64,000 nt of DNA, from contig WEDG01000341.1 in NCBI GenBank assembly GCA_017591395.1, positions 1 through 64,000 on the forward strand, read 5' to 3'. The translations under genes and the position numbers were made by a program. Under the pieces are notes generated by a model. The model did no database searches, was not told the DNA's origin, and saw nothing but the letters and a program-made list of their open reading frames with translations. Origin of the DNA: Schistocephalus solidus. Its lineage: Eukaryota > Platyhelminthes > Cestoda > Diphyllobothriidea > Diphyllobothriidae. Below, one piece after another: positions 47,495 to 59,289 of this stretch (the stretch's first letter is position 1; each line of letters starts with the position of its first letter).

Positions 47495-48825
47495 ACAACC
47501 AGCAACGCGGTTTAGTAAGCACGAACCGGATCAAGATTATCAGAGGCACTCCGTACAAGCTAATTTTCTATCGTCCTCACTCCGTCCTGCCACCGGAGCC
47601 CCGCGTCATGACGTTCTCATACCCATGCTGGATCTTCAGACTCGAACTGGGCACCTCGCAACAAGTTTTACAGACCCCTTGGTCACCCAAGACTGCCACA
47701 TATCAAATCATCAGGTCTCGATCTTGCCACGACGGAGGGGGGAGAACAAGAGTCGCGTGCTGGATCTCTCACGATATGATCTTTAACCCCCTTCCCCGCC
47801 ATGCTCCCAAATGCCAACTGTCCATTGAATAGATAGGAGGCCTTAGCAACCCGTCAAGGGACAATAGCAAGCTGCGGTTTGTCAGTTGACTGTCGATTCC
47901 TCTGCTCACGCCACGTCCCCCTTAACTTACTTGGGTCCAGGTAGCAAGCCGGAAACAAGTGGTGTCCGAGCTTATGTGGGGAATGTGAAGTCTGCTAGTT
48001 GTGGGTAAACGTAATAGTGAGACAATGTAAAGGCGAAGTGGGGAGGGGAAGGGAGCGAGGGACGAACATTTGGAGAGACTGAGACTTGGGGTTGGATTAC
48101 ACGGACAGATGGACCGTCTGGAGGGGATCAGACATGTGCCGGGGTTTTGGGGTTGTGACATTCCAGTAGGAGGGTGGGGGAGGGTGCGTTGGTAACAGAG
48201 GGTCCGACAACCCAGATCCTAGCGACTACTGTACAGCTCATCAACAAACTCTCGAGGCAGTCCCACGTGGGTTAGAAGTTGTATCCTGACACGGAAGTGT
48301 AAAGTCCTCAAAAAGATTCATCGGGAAGAAAAGGCTGGTGGTGCCGTGCTCTTGTGGGAGCAAAACGCACCGACAGCGAATTGAAGTGAGAGAGCGCCGG
48401 ACGGATAAAGGAGAGACAAAAATATATGCGTTCGAGGAATCAGGGCTGAGGAGTCGCAAGGAATCGCCGGAACTAATTGCTTAGACGGTTGGTTCTTAAG
48501 TCCCACAAAAGTGCAGTTGTAGGAGTGCCACAACCTCGGCCGCCAGACAACCCAGACAATCGCAGGACAAGGAGACTGGTTGATTGCCACGGGCCTTTAA
48601 AGTGTTGCGACTTCCTGTGTTTTCCCTGCTCGAAAGTGCATCACAGGCCCAACTCTCAGAGAATTAACACTTGGGAAACGTATGTTTACGATATAAAAAT
48701 GCATAGTATTACTGTCGTGGACTTTATAGCAAAACGGTAAAAATATTTGTAGTGTTGTAGATTGGTCGTCGGATCAAGTGCCAAGCATACAAGACAAAAA
48801 CGGGATTTGACATGGGAATACGTGC

Positions 48826-48940
48826 GTCCTCTTCCCTATCACGGGTGGCCTTGCGTTAAATTCCAGGAAAACTTATTTCCGTGTCGTAATCCAGACGCTA
48901 ACCCTAATCTCATAAGATACCTACTCCCCAGTCCTACCAA
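48826..48940 (+). repeat. Fragment of TTAGGG-cored dispersed family
   Basis: The blocks GGTGGCCTTGCGTTAAATTCC and CTAACCCTAATCTC occur in the order seen in other copies (50345-50432, 52302-52560, 62080-62160). Confidence 0.4.
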
Positions 48941-49939
48941 TAAACGGAATTAACGTTGAGGGCTAATGTTGGAAGCAACAGGCTCTACGGCTATTTTTTC
49001 GGAATGGCACTCAGGCGTCACAACTGATTTTCCGTACACCTGTCTGCATATGACAGGAAAGAAAACCAGGGAAGAGGGCTATCCACCGGATATTTTAGAA
49101 TAATAAAAAATGGGTGAAGCCAGTGATTTTGTCCAAGTTAACGTAGTCTGTCGTGCAGCTGTGCTACTTCGGCCATGAGCTGTCATCGATGGCGATGGCC
49201 AGCTACCTGGAATAGAACGCAACAACTTGAGACCCGTCGGATAAGTTGTACAAAGCATGCAACACGTGTGGATATATTGTGCGGCACAGCTCACAACCCC
49301 GAGGATATGTCGCTCTAACCAAAATTCCCTAACGCTAGTCCGCAAGCTTGTACTATCCTCCAACCGCGATGCAGCATTCAACTTCGTAAAGCTGACTTAC
49401 CGAAGAATTGAAAGATTGGAGCGATTGTTTTCGAAAATCAATTTGATTCGATCAACACAATAAGAGCAAGTACTTTTGAGCAGGTAGGGCATGCCTTAAA
49501 ATAGCAGTTTTTATGGTTTAAAAAGTGAAGAAACACCGATATAGGTACACTGGTAGATAGAGGAAGAGAGCTCTGGTCAAGAAGCGATGATCATAACAAA
49601 GATCAACTTTGAACGTTTTAGGAAATAAAGTTTCCGGTCAACACTATGAGGCCTTAATGGGTGCCAACAAGGAACGTGTCAGATCGCTGACCACGAGAAG
49701 ACAATGTGAGGAACAAGTCGATGGATATGTGTTCATTGCTTCTAAAACAACTTTCAAAAACTCCGTTTTTGGCTAGAAAGGTTACGTTTTAAAAATAAAA
49801 CTTAACTACTTGCATATTCTCTGTGTGTTTTAACAGCAGTACAGTAAAAAATTCTTCTGAAGGAGAAGGTCTGAAAATGTCATACTTGCTTACTTCTTTG
49901 CATACCACGTATTCTAATGTGACAGTCCTATCGTTGTTG

Positions 49940-50280
49940 TCGACAAGGTCTACTGTGTGCCCCACAGCAATATGGGAACAGGAAGGGTGGTTTAAGCCTG
50001 ACTTAGTTTATAGTGACGTTAGACTTGCGTAATGTCCACCGCAATCTCTCCTCCTTCCTCCCCTAAGCCCGATGTCACGACCAAGTCGAGAAGACCAGAG
50101 GCTCGAGAAGGCGCAGGTGGCTGGTGCGACGGGAAACCGCACATAAGCGTACCACCATAGTTCCCCCCCCCATGTGCAACATTGTTTGTGGGTGCGTATC
50201 CCCCATAGCGCCCGTCGTGCCCTGATCTAGGCCGCCTGTTGGTCCAGTGCATCTGCCGCATGACCCAGTTAGGTAGCGAA
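49940..50280 (+). repeat. Dispersed GC-rich family A, diverged copy
   Basis: Shares TGACGTTAGACTTGCG, TCCACCGCAATCTCTCC, CCCGATGTCACGACCAAG, GGTGGCTGGTGCG and GTTGGTCCAGTGCATCTGCC with the other copies, in the same order. It lacks the conserved GGGGGCAC end. Confidence 0.5.
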
Positions 50281-50344
50281 ATATTCTAACATGCATCCTA
50301 TATCACCCCACTTCTACTATTGCACACATAAATAAACACATGCC

Positions 50345-50432
50345 GATTGCGGTAGGACACGGGAATAGGTAGCCGCCCCCCCCCCCCCCCCCAAATAAAG
50401 GTGGCCTTGTGCTAAATTCCAGACGGAAGCAG
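50345..50432 (+). repeat. Dispersed family fragment with poly-C run
   Basis: GACACGGGAATAGGTAGCC leads into a 17-base C run (50376-50392), then GGTGGCCTTGTGCTAAATTCC, the same block as at 48826 and 62080. Confidence 0.5.
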
Positions 50433-50439
50433 GCTTGGG

Positions 50440-52300
50440 GTCAGGCTTGTGTGTCAGAAACTACATTCATGTAAAGAAATGCACAAATTTTTATTATTTG
50501 GATGTTTGTTATTACACTAACTTTTGTTATTTTTCCTGTTTTCCTGCACACACTTTGTTGCTTGTCCGTGGTGAGACCCCATTCGTGCACCTATTTACGT
50601 TTTACACGATCCTGGGGTTAGTGGTGGCTGAGGGGCTTGCATAATCTACCTTTACCGAGAAATGCATTGGAGCAAACATGTACGTACAATAATTTGTCTT
50701 TTGACACCAGAAGTCGGAAAGCTGGGTTCCGCGTTGGTCTAGCGTCGCGGGCGTCGCGTAGAAGAACGGCCTTCAACAAAGATTATCTGCGAACCAGGTA
50801 GGCACCCAGTTCTGATGAATAAGCAGTAGCGGACCAGCAGAGCATGGCTGAGGTCTGCATGCCGACTAGCTGGAAAAAAAAGCTGGCAACGCCGACCAAG
50901 GTACCATGACAAAGTGATCATGAGCTGTCGATAAATAAGATTTCTTGCCACCACCGCCTTGCGGTTAGGTTTTGGCGCCAAAGCGTTAGAGGAGAATCAC
51001 TCGAAGAAATAATCCGGAAGACCGTTGGAGACCCAAATTTACGCAAATGTTTAAAGAAACCTAATGGAAATCTCTGCTTCCAATGTTAAAGCCCATGCTA
51101 AAGCTTCCATGGGAATTGACACGCTCCGAAAACCTGGTCCGATAGCGAGGTGCAATATTATCCAAGACCGGGCACTTGGTATTGGATGATGAAACCTGCC
51201 AACGTTCTTCGCCCCTAGTACCCAAAAAATAAAGGCCTGCAGTCTTCATTAGGACAGTTGGGAGGTCTAAACTTGCATAGATTTCGCAGTTCGACTCTTC
51301 TGCAGGGGAAATCAGGATTCAGAATGTCAGATTCCATCTTATCCTATTCACACGGACCGCGGCGACTCTTGTGGTGTACGCGGTGTAGCGATTACCTTCT
51401 CGCAACAAGCAAATCAGGCCTTGATTGCGTGGGAATCAGCCAATGACCGGTTGGCTTGTGTACGGCTATAATATCGCATTGCAAACATTTCTATCGTCCC
51501 GGTGTACGTATCAGCAGCACGTACGACCACCACGATAAATGAACCTCCTACCCCAAATCCCAGAATTGGTCTAGAGGTTCCCTCGCCATGACTCATTGAT
51601 TGTTGCCGGAGCCGAGCTGAATTTGTGGAGTCTTCGAAATGTCACCTTATTGGTCCTTCGCGCTTGGCTCGCGATGCGACATTGGTGGAAGAATACTGAA
51701 CTTTGCCGACTAGAGCAGGCTGGTTATCACCAGCATGGGCTTATAGCACTGTCAAAAACCTCTCCAGACCTAGTATGCAAACGAGGACTATATGATCTGT
51801 CATCTGAACCATGCTCTAGTCGGTCTAATATTCCGCAGCCAGGTACACGGTGGCAGATGGATGAGTGCTGCCAAAACCAGCATCAGATAATATTATGGTT
51901 CGCAGGTACCTGAAAGTACACCTTTCAGGCGCACTAAGATTGTCCTGTGAATAAGAAGACAGTAGCCGTGTTCGTGATTGAAGCCATCAGTCTGCAATGC
52001 GGTTAAAAAATTTGGGATTCACCTAACGGTGCCGCGATTACTGGATCAGACGAAGCGCTCTGCCGTTGTCCGCTCAGGCGGTTCGATCTAGGTTAGTACC
52101 TGCACTAAGCCTGGAAAATGCCAGTAAGGTTGGCTACAGAAGATCGCAAGCGTTTGCGGGAGTAAGGTGAGAACGGCGGCAACAGTCAAAAAATCGTTGT
52201 AGTTACAGACCTCCGCCGCTGAAGGCGAAAGTGGGTTGGACGTCTCAGAAACGCTGCATTGGATAGCCAGGCATGGAGTGATTACGTTGTAAGGATTACT
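50440..52300. other. Intergenic, nothing recognised
   Basis: Plus frame 51596-51913 (105 aa) and minus frame 50739-50981 (80 aa) have no known domain or splice support. Confidence 0.35.
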
Positions 52301-52301
52301 T

Positions 52302-52560
52302 ACATGCCCCCCTTCCCCCTAAACTGGACATCGGGATAGGAACGCCCGGCCCAAGGCGGCCCTGAGCATAATTCCAGGAAGCGTAAATATTCCCATATCC
52401 CGACTCTAACACTAGCCCTTACAAAAAAACATAAACCGTAACCCTAATCTCGACCCTAACCCTAACCTTGTCTCGAAACTTACCCTTACTTACCTTAACG
52501 GCAATCTTCAGCCTAACCTTAAACCTTGGCCTAGAATTAACCCTAACCCTACTTTCGCAG
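52302..52560. repeat. Dispersed family copy with CCCTAA-like core
   Basis: GGCGGCCCTGAGCATAATTCC is followed by a 150-bp tract of degenerate CCCTAA words (for example CCCTAACCCTAACC near 52455). The order matches the other members of the TTAGGG-cored family. Confidence 0.5.
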
Positions 52561-52600
52561 GAGTTTGGCGTAAAGGCACCTCTACTGCGGCAAGACAATG

Positions 52601-52830
52601 AGCCCGTGGCTCAATGCTTAGAGCTTTGAACGTCTGATCAATAGGTCGCGAGTTCGACCCTAGGGTGGGGAGTCATCTGGGTTTGGGTATGCCTGGCTGA
52701 CGATGGCTAGTAAGCCAGAAATGCCCATTCCAGTCTCCCTTGTCTTTGCCGGCATTGGTAATCTGACTCGGTTCTTGCTAGACCAGCGTAAATGGTCGAC
52801 CGTAAACGTTTGTCAGTTTATTTCACTATG
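52601..52830 (+). mobile_element. tRNA-derived SINE
   Basis: The head resembles a tRNA: GTGGCTCAATGCTTAGAGC gives an A-box and a D stem (GCTC/GAGC), and CGCGAGTTCGACCC gives a B-box at the expected spacing. An unrelated body follows (CAGTCTCCCTTGTCTTTGCCG...), part of which recurs at 28722. No full cloverleaf, so not a working tRNA. 3' end uncertain. Confidence 0.6.
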
Positions 52831-53478
52831 AATGAATCAGTCTGAAGTGTAAAAACCTATAAAACCTGAGCAATCCTTAGGAAATAATCGGTCACAAAGC
52901 AGTAAACGTGATTAATCTTGTGGCTAATGGGAAACCACGCTCAACTGCGAACTGTCAGGATTTTGCATCGCAGTACAAGTGGTTGGCGGGTTTCGATCTT
53001 CAGCATTGTGGCCAGTGAGGTACATAAGCTGATAAGGAGGAGGAGAAGAAGGAGAAAGGCAACCTAAGAGATACTATATGCGTTGCTTGAGGCCCGTATT
53101 TGCACTCTTTAAGGCACTCAGGCCAAGTCTGTACTGGCAGAGCTTGTGGCAACCCCAGAATTGCGGAATTACCGGTAGACTGACACAGTCTCAAAGTAAA
53201 TTGCAGAGAAGAGGTTAGAGCCGAGCGGCTGGTGAGTAGGTGGCCACCAAGGGCGAACTTTGGTTCGGAATGACCCAACAGGCCTCTGAAGTTTTCCTGC
53301 CCCCTAAGAATGAGCCAGAGTGAACAATGCTGACAATCATCGAAAAAAACAAGACTACTGCCACCACGAGGTCAGAGTTGGTGTGCGCATGCTAGCCCTA
53401 CTTTTTCTACTGTCTTCCAAACGCGTGCCGCCCAAAACAAAATCCTCGGCATGATTGGCGGCTGTGGTGGCAGAGGAC
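52831..53478. other. Intergenic, nothing firm
   Basis: A 92-codon minus frame at 53000-53278 lies 200 bp downstream of the Ser/Pro-rich frame on the same strand. It has no recognised domain. Confidence 0.3.
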
Positions 53479-53892
53479 TTAACGGGTAGAAATAGGGTGG
53501 CGTCCTAACGTCTGTGGGTCGGCCGAAGGGGGGAGGCGAGGCGAAAGTGGCAGAGGTAACGCCAAGGGCAATCGAGCCGTGCCCTGAGTCGAAGCATCCG
53601 AGACGTCCGAGTCAGTTACGCCCAACAGAGAAGCAGCGATTGACGTGATTCGGGCGCCACTGTAGGACAGTGTGGGAGGGGGGGGGGGGGAGATCGGTAC
53701 AGTAGCAGGAGCAGACACTCTCGGCGTTCGCATGAGCAGCGAGCGAGGGGACCACACCCAAACCAGTCGGGAAGGGTTTGTGGTGAGGGGCGGGCGGGCG
53801 GGGAGAGGGAATGAACTCCCGCCGGCGTTAAATTCCATGCTGTTGCTGCTGCTGCTGCTGCTGCTGCTACAGGTGTTTAAGATCGCAGACAT
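53479..53892 (-). CDS. Ser/Pro-rich open frame, possible exon
   Basis: A 137-codon frame in GC-rich DNA: poly-Ser near the start (from the CTG/CAG repeat), then MEFNAGGSSFPLPARPP, PISPPPPP and a basic/leucine-rich end, finishing at TAA about 53480. A possible donor is CTACCC|GTTAAGT at the stop. Composition suits a disordered N-terminal region of a regulatory protein. No domain is visible and a plus-strand frame overlaps it, so it remains doubtful. Confidence 0.3.
   Translation of the reverse strand: MSAILNTCSSSSSSSSNSMEFNAGGSSFPLPARPPLTTNPSRLVWVWSPRSLLMRTPRVSAPATVPISPPPPPTLSYSGARITSIAASLLGVTDSDVSDASTQGTARLPLALPLPLSPRLPPSADPQTLGRHPISTR
53838..53870. repeat. (CTG)n triplet tract
   Basis: About ten CTG units with one TTG interruption near the start. 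Encodes poly-Ser in the overlapping minus-strand frame. Confidence 0.9.
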
Positions 53893-53939
53893 GTGCGTCT
53901 GTTTCTTTAGCCTGGCCGCTCGCCAGGGACTTTAGTTTT

Positions 53940-56860
53940 CATTTGACATCGACAGTCGATGAACAACTAGAGGCCTTCTTTAGACCATGGCAGCTCGCAC
54001 AAGTGGGCTCATGGAATCTGTCATCAAATCTCTGACCATTCCAGTTAAATGCGTGGTTTAATTTGTGGAGACTCTCCGAAGCCAACATATTACTATTACC
54101 TAGACCTTTGGAAACTCTAAGACCACGAAGATGCCTAGGATATTTCATTTAAGTGTCGGTCCGCAGCTATAAGGGGTAGTGGGAGATTCACTAGACCTAA
54201 CGATTTCAACTGTGTCCAAACGATAAGTACACTGAAATCTAACGAAAGGAACCGCCGAAGCCAGGTTAGGTCAACCTCCACAGGCAGTTGCTGAAAGGAC
54301 AACTGAATGGTTAAAACTTTAGTTTTGTTTCATATTTGCTGGGCCTCATACATCAGCATACTGTATTTTATTTGTTATTACCTGAATTAGTGTACAAGTC
54401 AAAATATCTACGGAAAATTTCCAAGAGAAATTATCTGACAAACAGAGGAGTAATATTCTTCGAACAGAAGAAAGCCCACAATTACCATACATGAAACTCT
54501 AGAATAAAGTATTGGTTTTCATGCATAAAATATCGAAATACGTTACCCTGCCTTTCTGTGTCTGTGGCGCGACCTTTTTTATTTCGCTTTTTCTTGGAGA
54601 CAAAAAATATTGGATATGACAATACGAATTTCTCAAAAAACGGTTTTAACACTGTTCAATGCTTTTGTCTGAATGGGGCACCACCGTTCAACTGATTTAC
54701 TATAGACAGAGCGAGACTGTCTCGAGATGATGGTGTTTTTTTTCTTACGTTTCAAAAGCAGAGAGGCGGAGCCTGTGCTCAACCTTAATGTGATGCGCAA
54801 TACAAATCCGACCAATCGATGTCGAAAACATTTAAAAACGTGAATTCTGAGTTCGTCCATTTTCCTCATTGTTGTCCAGGGAAAGTAAGCTCTGCTTCAA
54901 TTTTTTGTTTACTTATCTTACGGGTTTCCAACTTAAATGCCACCTTTTTGAATTGCAGACGACTTTTTGATCACTATGGGAGCCTGGAATGAAACAACTA
55001 TTTGAGAACAGTTCTCCCATGTCAGATTGTATTTTCCATTTGTTGGAAACATTTATGAAATGCCGCCTTTACCATAGGTAGGACTTTAAAAAAATGCGAA
55101 TAGCACGCTCACTGTACGTTGTGAGTGTTTGAGAAATTCTAGGATAAGCGCAGGTAATGGGATTTACTGCATCGAAACCTGGGTCAGGCACAATCGTGCC
55201 TTAGCACCAGTCCACAGAAGCGGGCCGGGTAGGCCAGAGTCGGAGGGGGGAAGGGGGACCTGACAGTCTAAGGAGGAGGTGATCATAATCGGATACTCAC
55301 AAAAATATCTGTCCACGAAACAGGCTTAAAACGTGCATACGCCGGCATTCGCACGTATAAACCCCTTTTCTCCTGGGCAAATGTGCTGGGCAGGCAAGCA
55401 TGCCTTCATACTCTTTGTCGGCCGAGCCTACGCAGCTTGCGTAAAACGTAAATTTACCGAACGGCTCGGTTTCTCGAAACTGGAGCGCGGGGGATACGTG
55501 ACGACCAGAGGCATGCCTGGCCTCAACCACAGACTGCGGGTATCAGACCCCGCGCTCTGATGATGGTGGTGGTGGGCGAGATAAGCACACAGCTAATTCG
55601 GGAGAACACCTCCTACGGGCAAGTACTTGAACCCGATGGTTATTGGTTAAAATAGCCTCGATTTGAAAGTTTTTTTTCACTTTCAATCAAGCTGCTTCTG
55701 AGTCAACAGGCAGAGATAGTGCAATCATGATGACTGGTTGTACGAGAGCTTCACTGTTAGATGCTCAAGGCGCACACTGGGAGGCCAGGCAGAAGACTGG
55801 GTGGAAGTTGAGTCTGCGTCCCGTGCCTGGTTTTCTGGGCTTGCTTGTATGTTTGGTCCGTGGTCTGCAGTTTTTAAGTAAACTGCTTTCCGCTGAAACA
55901 GCCGAAGGTATTTCCAACCCCATCATGCGGCTGCAAATATTGCAGTCAAGAGAGAGATTCGAATGGCAAAGTAGATTAACTCAGGCTCTAGTTACTGTAA
56001 CGGAGCCTCGAAGTTTCGGCATTTTTAGTCGTTTGAATAATTTGGTTTCGTAGCGTGGAAAGAGTATGATTTATTCTTACCACTTTCGGTAAATAGCATG
56101 TAATGGACCTTCCTTGGTGTGGGGACTCAATTAACATAGAAGGTTTATTTCATGGAACCATTAAACCCTATAAGATAAACGATTTGGGATAAATAATGCA
56201 AGCCTTTTAAGATTCGTACACAGAACTGGGGGGCGGGAATAATAGTGAATGGCACCAAACTCCAAATGAACGACAGAATACCGAATAAAGCAATACGTAG
56301 TCGCTCCATCTCACCTCAAGTTCAAAGCTTCCGGTTTCGTGATCGATCCTTCGCGGTAGGGAGAATGTTGCAGAGAGTGAGACATCACGAACGCACCAAT
56401 TGGAATCAAAAGCCCTATGTGGCAAGACCGGTCATTCAAAAGTTATTTTGAATGATCCAGACTCGGTCCGTAGCCACGAACGATAGAAATATTTTTTCAA
56501 AGGGCTTTAGGCCTTTGTGATTAAAGAACAATCACAGAGGGGAACTTGGTAAGTGCTAGGGGGTAGGAGGGCGTTGCGCTTGTCTAAAGCGTGTGCATCC
56601 CATGAATGGAGAGTTTAAAAGCGCAAAAATGGTCTTTTATGGCTAAATGGGCGGGCTGCCAGGTGACAGAAAACCTGCATTGTGGTTCTACGAGACGGAT
56701 TTATCTACGCGTTTTCCCACGAGGGTAAGTCCTAAAAATGTTCCTAGATTTCAAACTTTTACGAGTAGGTTTTGATATTTGGGTGAATACCAGGTAAGGC
56801 CAAAGGCATCAATTGCTGTAGTGATTTCATCGAAATAAACGACCCATTTGTATGGGCACA
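53940..56860. other. Intergenic, nothing recognised
   Basis: Frames such as 55727-56053 plus (108 aa) and 55297-55530 minus show no domain. No RNA genes seen. Confidence 0.35.
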
Positions 56861-56880
56861 GGAGTGGAAAAGTTAACGCT

Positions 56881-56984
56881 ATGGACCTAGAGAAAGAGGA
56901 TAAACGAGCCCCTGAACAACTACAGCTCCAAATGATTCGGATTTATCAGAAGTTGAAGAGCTGCTCAGAAGATCTGCTATCCGG
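56881..56984 (+). CDS. Possible first coding exon of an unidentified gene
   Basis: ATG at 56881 opens MDLEKEDKRAPEQLQLQMIR followed by IYQKLKSCSEDLLSG, and reaches a donor CTATCCGG|GTAGGT, leaving phase 2. It is charged and heptad-like, so probably helical. A plausible acceptor-like GGGCACAG lies 29 nt before the ATG. I see no partner exon within the window and do not recognise the family. It is too short for the open frame alone to be evidence. Confidence 0.3.
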
Positions 56985-57539
56985 GTAGGTTTTTCTAAAA
57001 TAAAATTCTTGTTCTTAAGAAACTGGCGGTACTTTATGAACCCTAAGGAAATCTTGTCGGATTATACGCGGTGGAAAAATCCCCCTCTTCTGCTCATGTC
57101 TGCCAAACGAACCAAACAATAATAACTAACCAAAACTGAGAGTAAACTGTGTCCATAAAATTGACGGCCCTGTGAGGCTAAACACATACTGATTTGGCTC
57201 CGCAAAGACCTTAAATGCTCCCTACTGAGATAAACGCCCATAACTACCGTTTTAGCGGTGTCAGAATTAGTAGGACCAATGAAGGATTTAAAAAATAGTA
57301 CTTTTTTTCCGAAACACTGACCGCTGCGGATTAGAAAAAGGAAAAGCCTTTCAATGCATGAAAACAAGTGGTTTAGTAAGACCATAACTTTCAGAAGGTA
57401 GACAAAAATAATCTACATTTCCATCACCTGCATAAACACTGCGCTTGCAATTCACAGCTCTTCCGCCCCTCCCCACCCCTGCTCTAAGTGTTGGTACACA
57501 AATGGGATCACTTTGGGTATTTTGCGTTGCGTTTTGAAG

Positions 57540-57928
57540 TGTGCCCCCAAACAGGCCGCGTGGTAGATGCGCTGGACCAAAATGGGGGCAAATCAGAGTG
57601 CGGCAGGCGTTATTATTAACAGGGATGCGGTCACAACAAATACCGAACCTGAAAGTGCGCGTGTCCAACTTGAGCACGCGTAAGTACAGGCTCATGCCGC
57701 ACCACCCAGTGTTGCCAGTTATGGCTATGGAGGGATATGATTCACCTGCGCCCGACCCCACCTCCAGTCTTCTTGACTCTGTCTTGACACCGGGCAAGGG
57801 AAGAGGAGTGTGTTAGATGCAGTGCAAGTCTAATATCACTTAAAACTAATTTGCGCACAAGTCACCGTCCCTGTATCACCCTTCTGTAGAGCACAAGGTG
57901 GATATCGTCGGATTACGACGGTCGAAAT
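57540..57928 (-). repeat. Dispersed GC-rich family A, near-complete inverted copy
   Basis: Begins GTGCCCCCAAACAGGCCGCG and ends GTCGGATTACGACGGTCGAA, the reverse complements of the family's 3' and 5' ends. Internal blocks (GACTCTGTCTTGACACCGGG, TTAGATGCAGTGCAAG) are conserved. Confidence 0.65.
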
Positions 57929-58499
57929 GACGTTTTGAAGTAACAGTCTGCTGTTGACGAAGAGCAATACAGCAAACTATCCAGTTATTTATTTTACGAA
58001 AGCAAACAAATGCCTTAGGCTATTGTAATTGTGACCAGATGCCCACCCACGAGGCCGAAAAGTGACCAAGCTACTATGCACGTCATTTACAAGTGTTGTA
58101 ACCCAGGCGGAAGGATACTTTACGAAGACCGCCGACAATGGGCAAGAGCAGGGGTATCTAACAAATCGTGCCGTGATTAAATTTACTCGAGTTAACATTC
58201 AATCTTTTTTGAGGATGTCTGTTGGTATGTAAATAGGGGAAATGTTTAGAGAGTACGCTTGTGCAATCTCTTTTGCCTTCTAAAATTATTAATAAAATGT
58301 AAGAGAGGGAATTCAGGGTGTTATCGACAAAATCATACCGATGTTTGGATCTCGTGATAACAGGCTCCGTCGTGGGTCGATAGGCATCATTGGACACATC
58401 ACTGGGTCCATATTAGATGACCAAAATAGCCACTGTCCTCTACTCAACGGAACCTCCTAGTACTCGGGGATGCGAAACCTCTGAGAGTTAATTGTGCAG

Positions 58500-59260
58500 A
58501 AGTGAAGAGGGTGTCAGCCAGGCAGCCAGTGCATAGCCAAAGTGCAGCTGCGGCTGATACTGCTTCTGCCAGGTATGCAAAATAAGCGACCCATTTGTGC
58601 ATGCACACAACATACATACACACGCAAACACACACGCACACACACACACACATAGACTGCTTGTAAGAGTGCTGATGTGCCCGCCTGTGTACATCTGGGG
58701 GGAGCAGTAGGACAGACTTCTGCTCCTCCTCCGGCTCCTTCTCCATCGCCACACAGGCTCGCAGATTCTCCCACGAACTGTGGCCTCAGCTGCCGCACAA
58801 TCCCGCTGCTCGCGCCGAGGGATCCGCATTCGTACGTGCATGCGTGGGTGCACACTCAGTGTGCACCTCCTGACAATGCTGTAAGGAGATAGTACAACAA
58901 GGCACCCTCTTCCTGCTCTTCTTGCGCCCTCTCACGCCCCCTGTGCATGTGCGCGGATACGGGCGGGTGGCGAACTTTACGAAATTAACATATTCAAGGC
59001 CTGCATGTGCAGCAGCAGCCGTCTTTTTTGCTATGACGGCGGTCACGGCGGCGGCGGCGGCGGCAGCGGTGAGGCCAAAAAGAGCAGAGAGACGTCGTGT
59101 GCACGCGGAGAGATTCCGGTTCCTCGTACACGGGGCCAAAATACGACAGATGGAGGGTGTGAGGCTGCTATTATACGCTTGAACACTTTGCAGGCTGATG
59201 GTGGTGGTGGTGGTGGTGGTTGCCTACCTCTCATTAGGGGTTTGGTTGCTCAAAGGAGCC
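58500..59260. promoter_or_regulatory. CpG-rich island with CA, GGC and GGT tracts
   Basis: A GC- and CpG-rich segment with (CA)n at about 58617-58652, (GGC)n at 59047-59068 and (GGT)n at about 59200-59220. A plus frame, 58922-59182, gives poly-Ala then VRPKRAERRR, and GCAGCG|GTGAGG would be a possible donor inside it. It might be a promoter with a first exon. No protein family recognised. Confidence 0.35.
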
Positions 59261-59289
59261 AATCGAGCGACGCGCGCCCATTGATTTAT

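Noticed and set aside
47419..47832. 137-codon frame beginning with poly-Glu.
   Set aside because: The first third is the (GGA)n repeat and the rest shows no domain or splice support.
52440..52560. Interstitial telomere.
   Set aside because: Hexamers are too degenerate and the tract is flanked by blocks shared with other dispersed copies, so a mobile repeat is a better explanation.
52601..52680. Functional tRNA gene.
   Set aside because: A-box and B-box are present but acceptor and anticodon stems do not form, and the body continues as a SINE.
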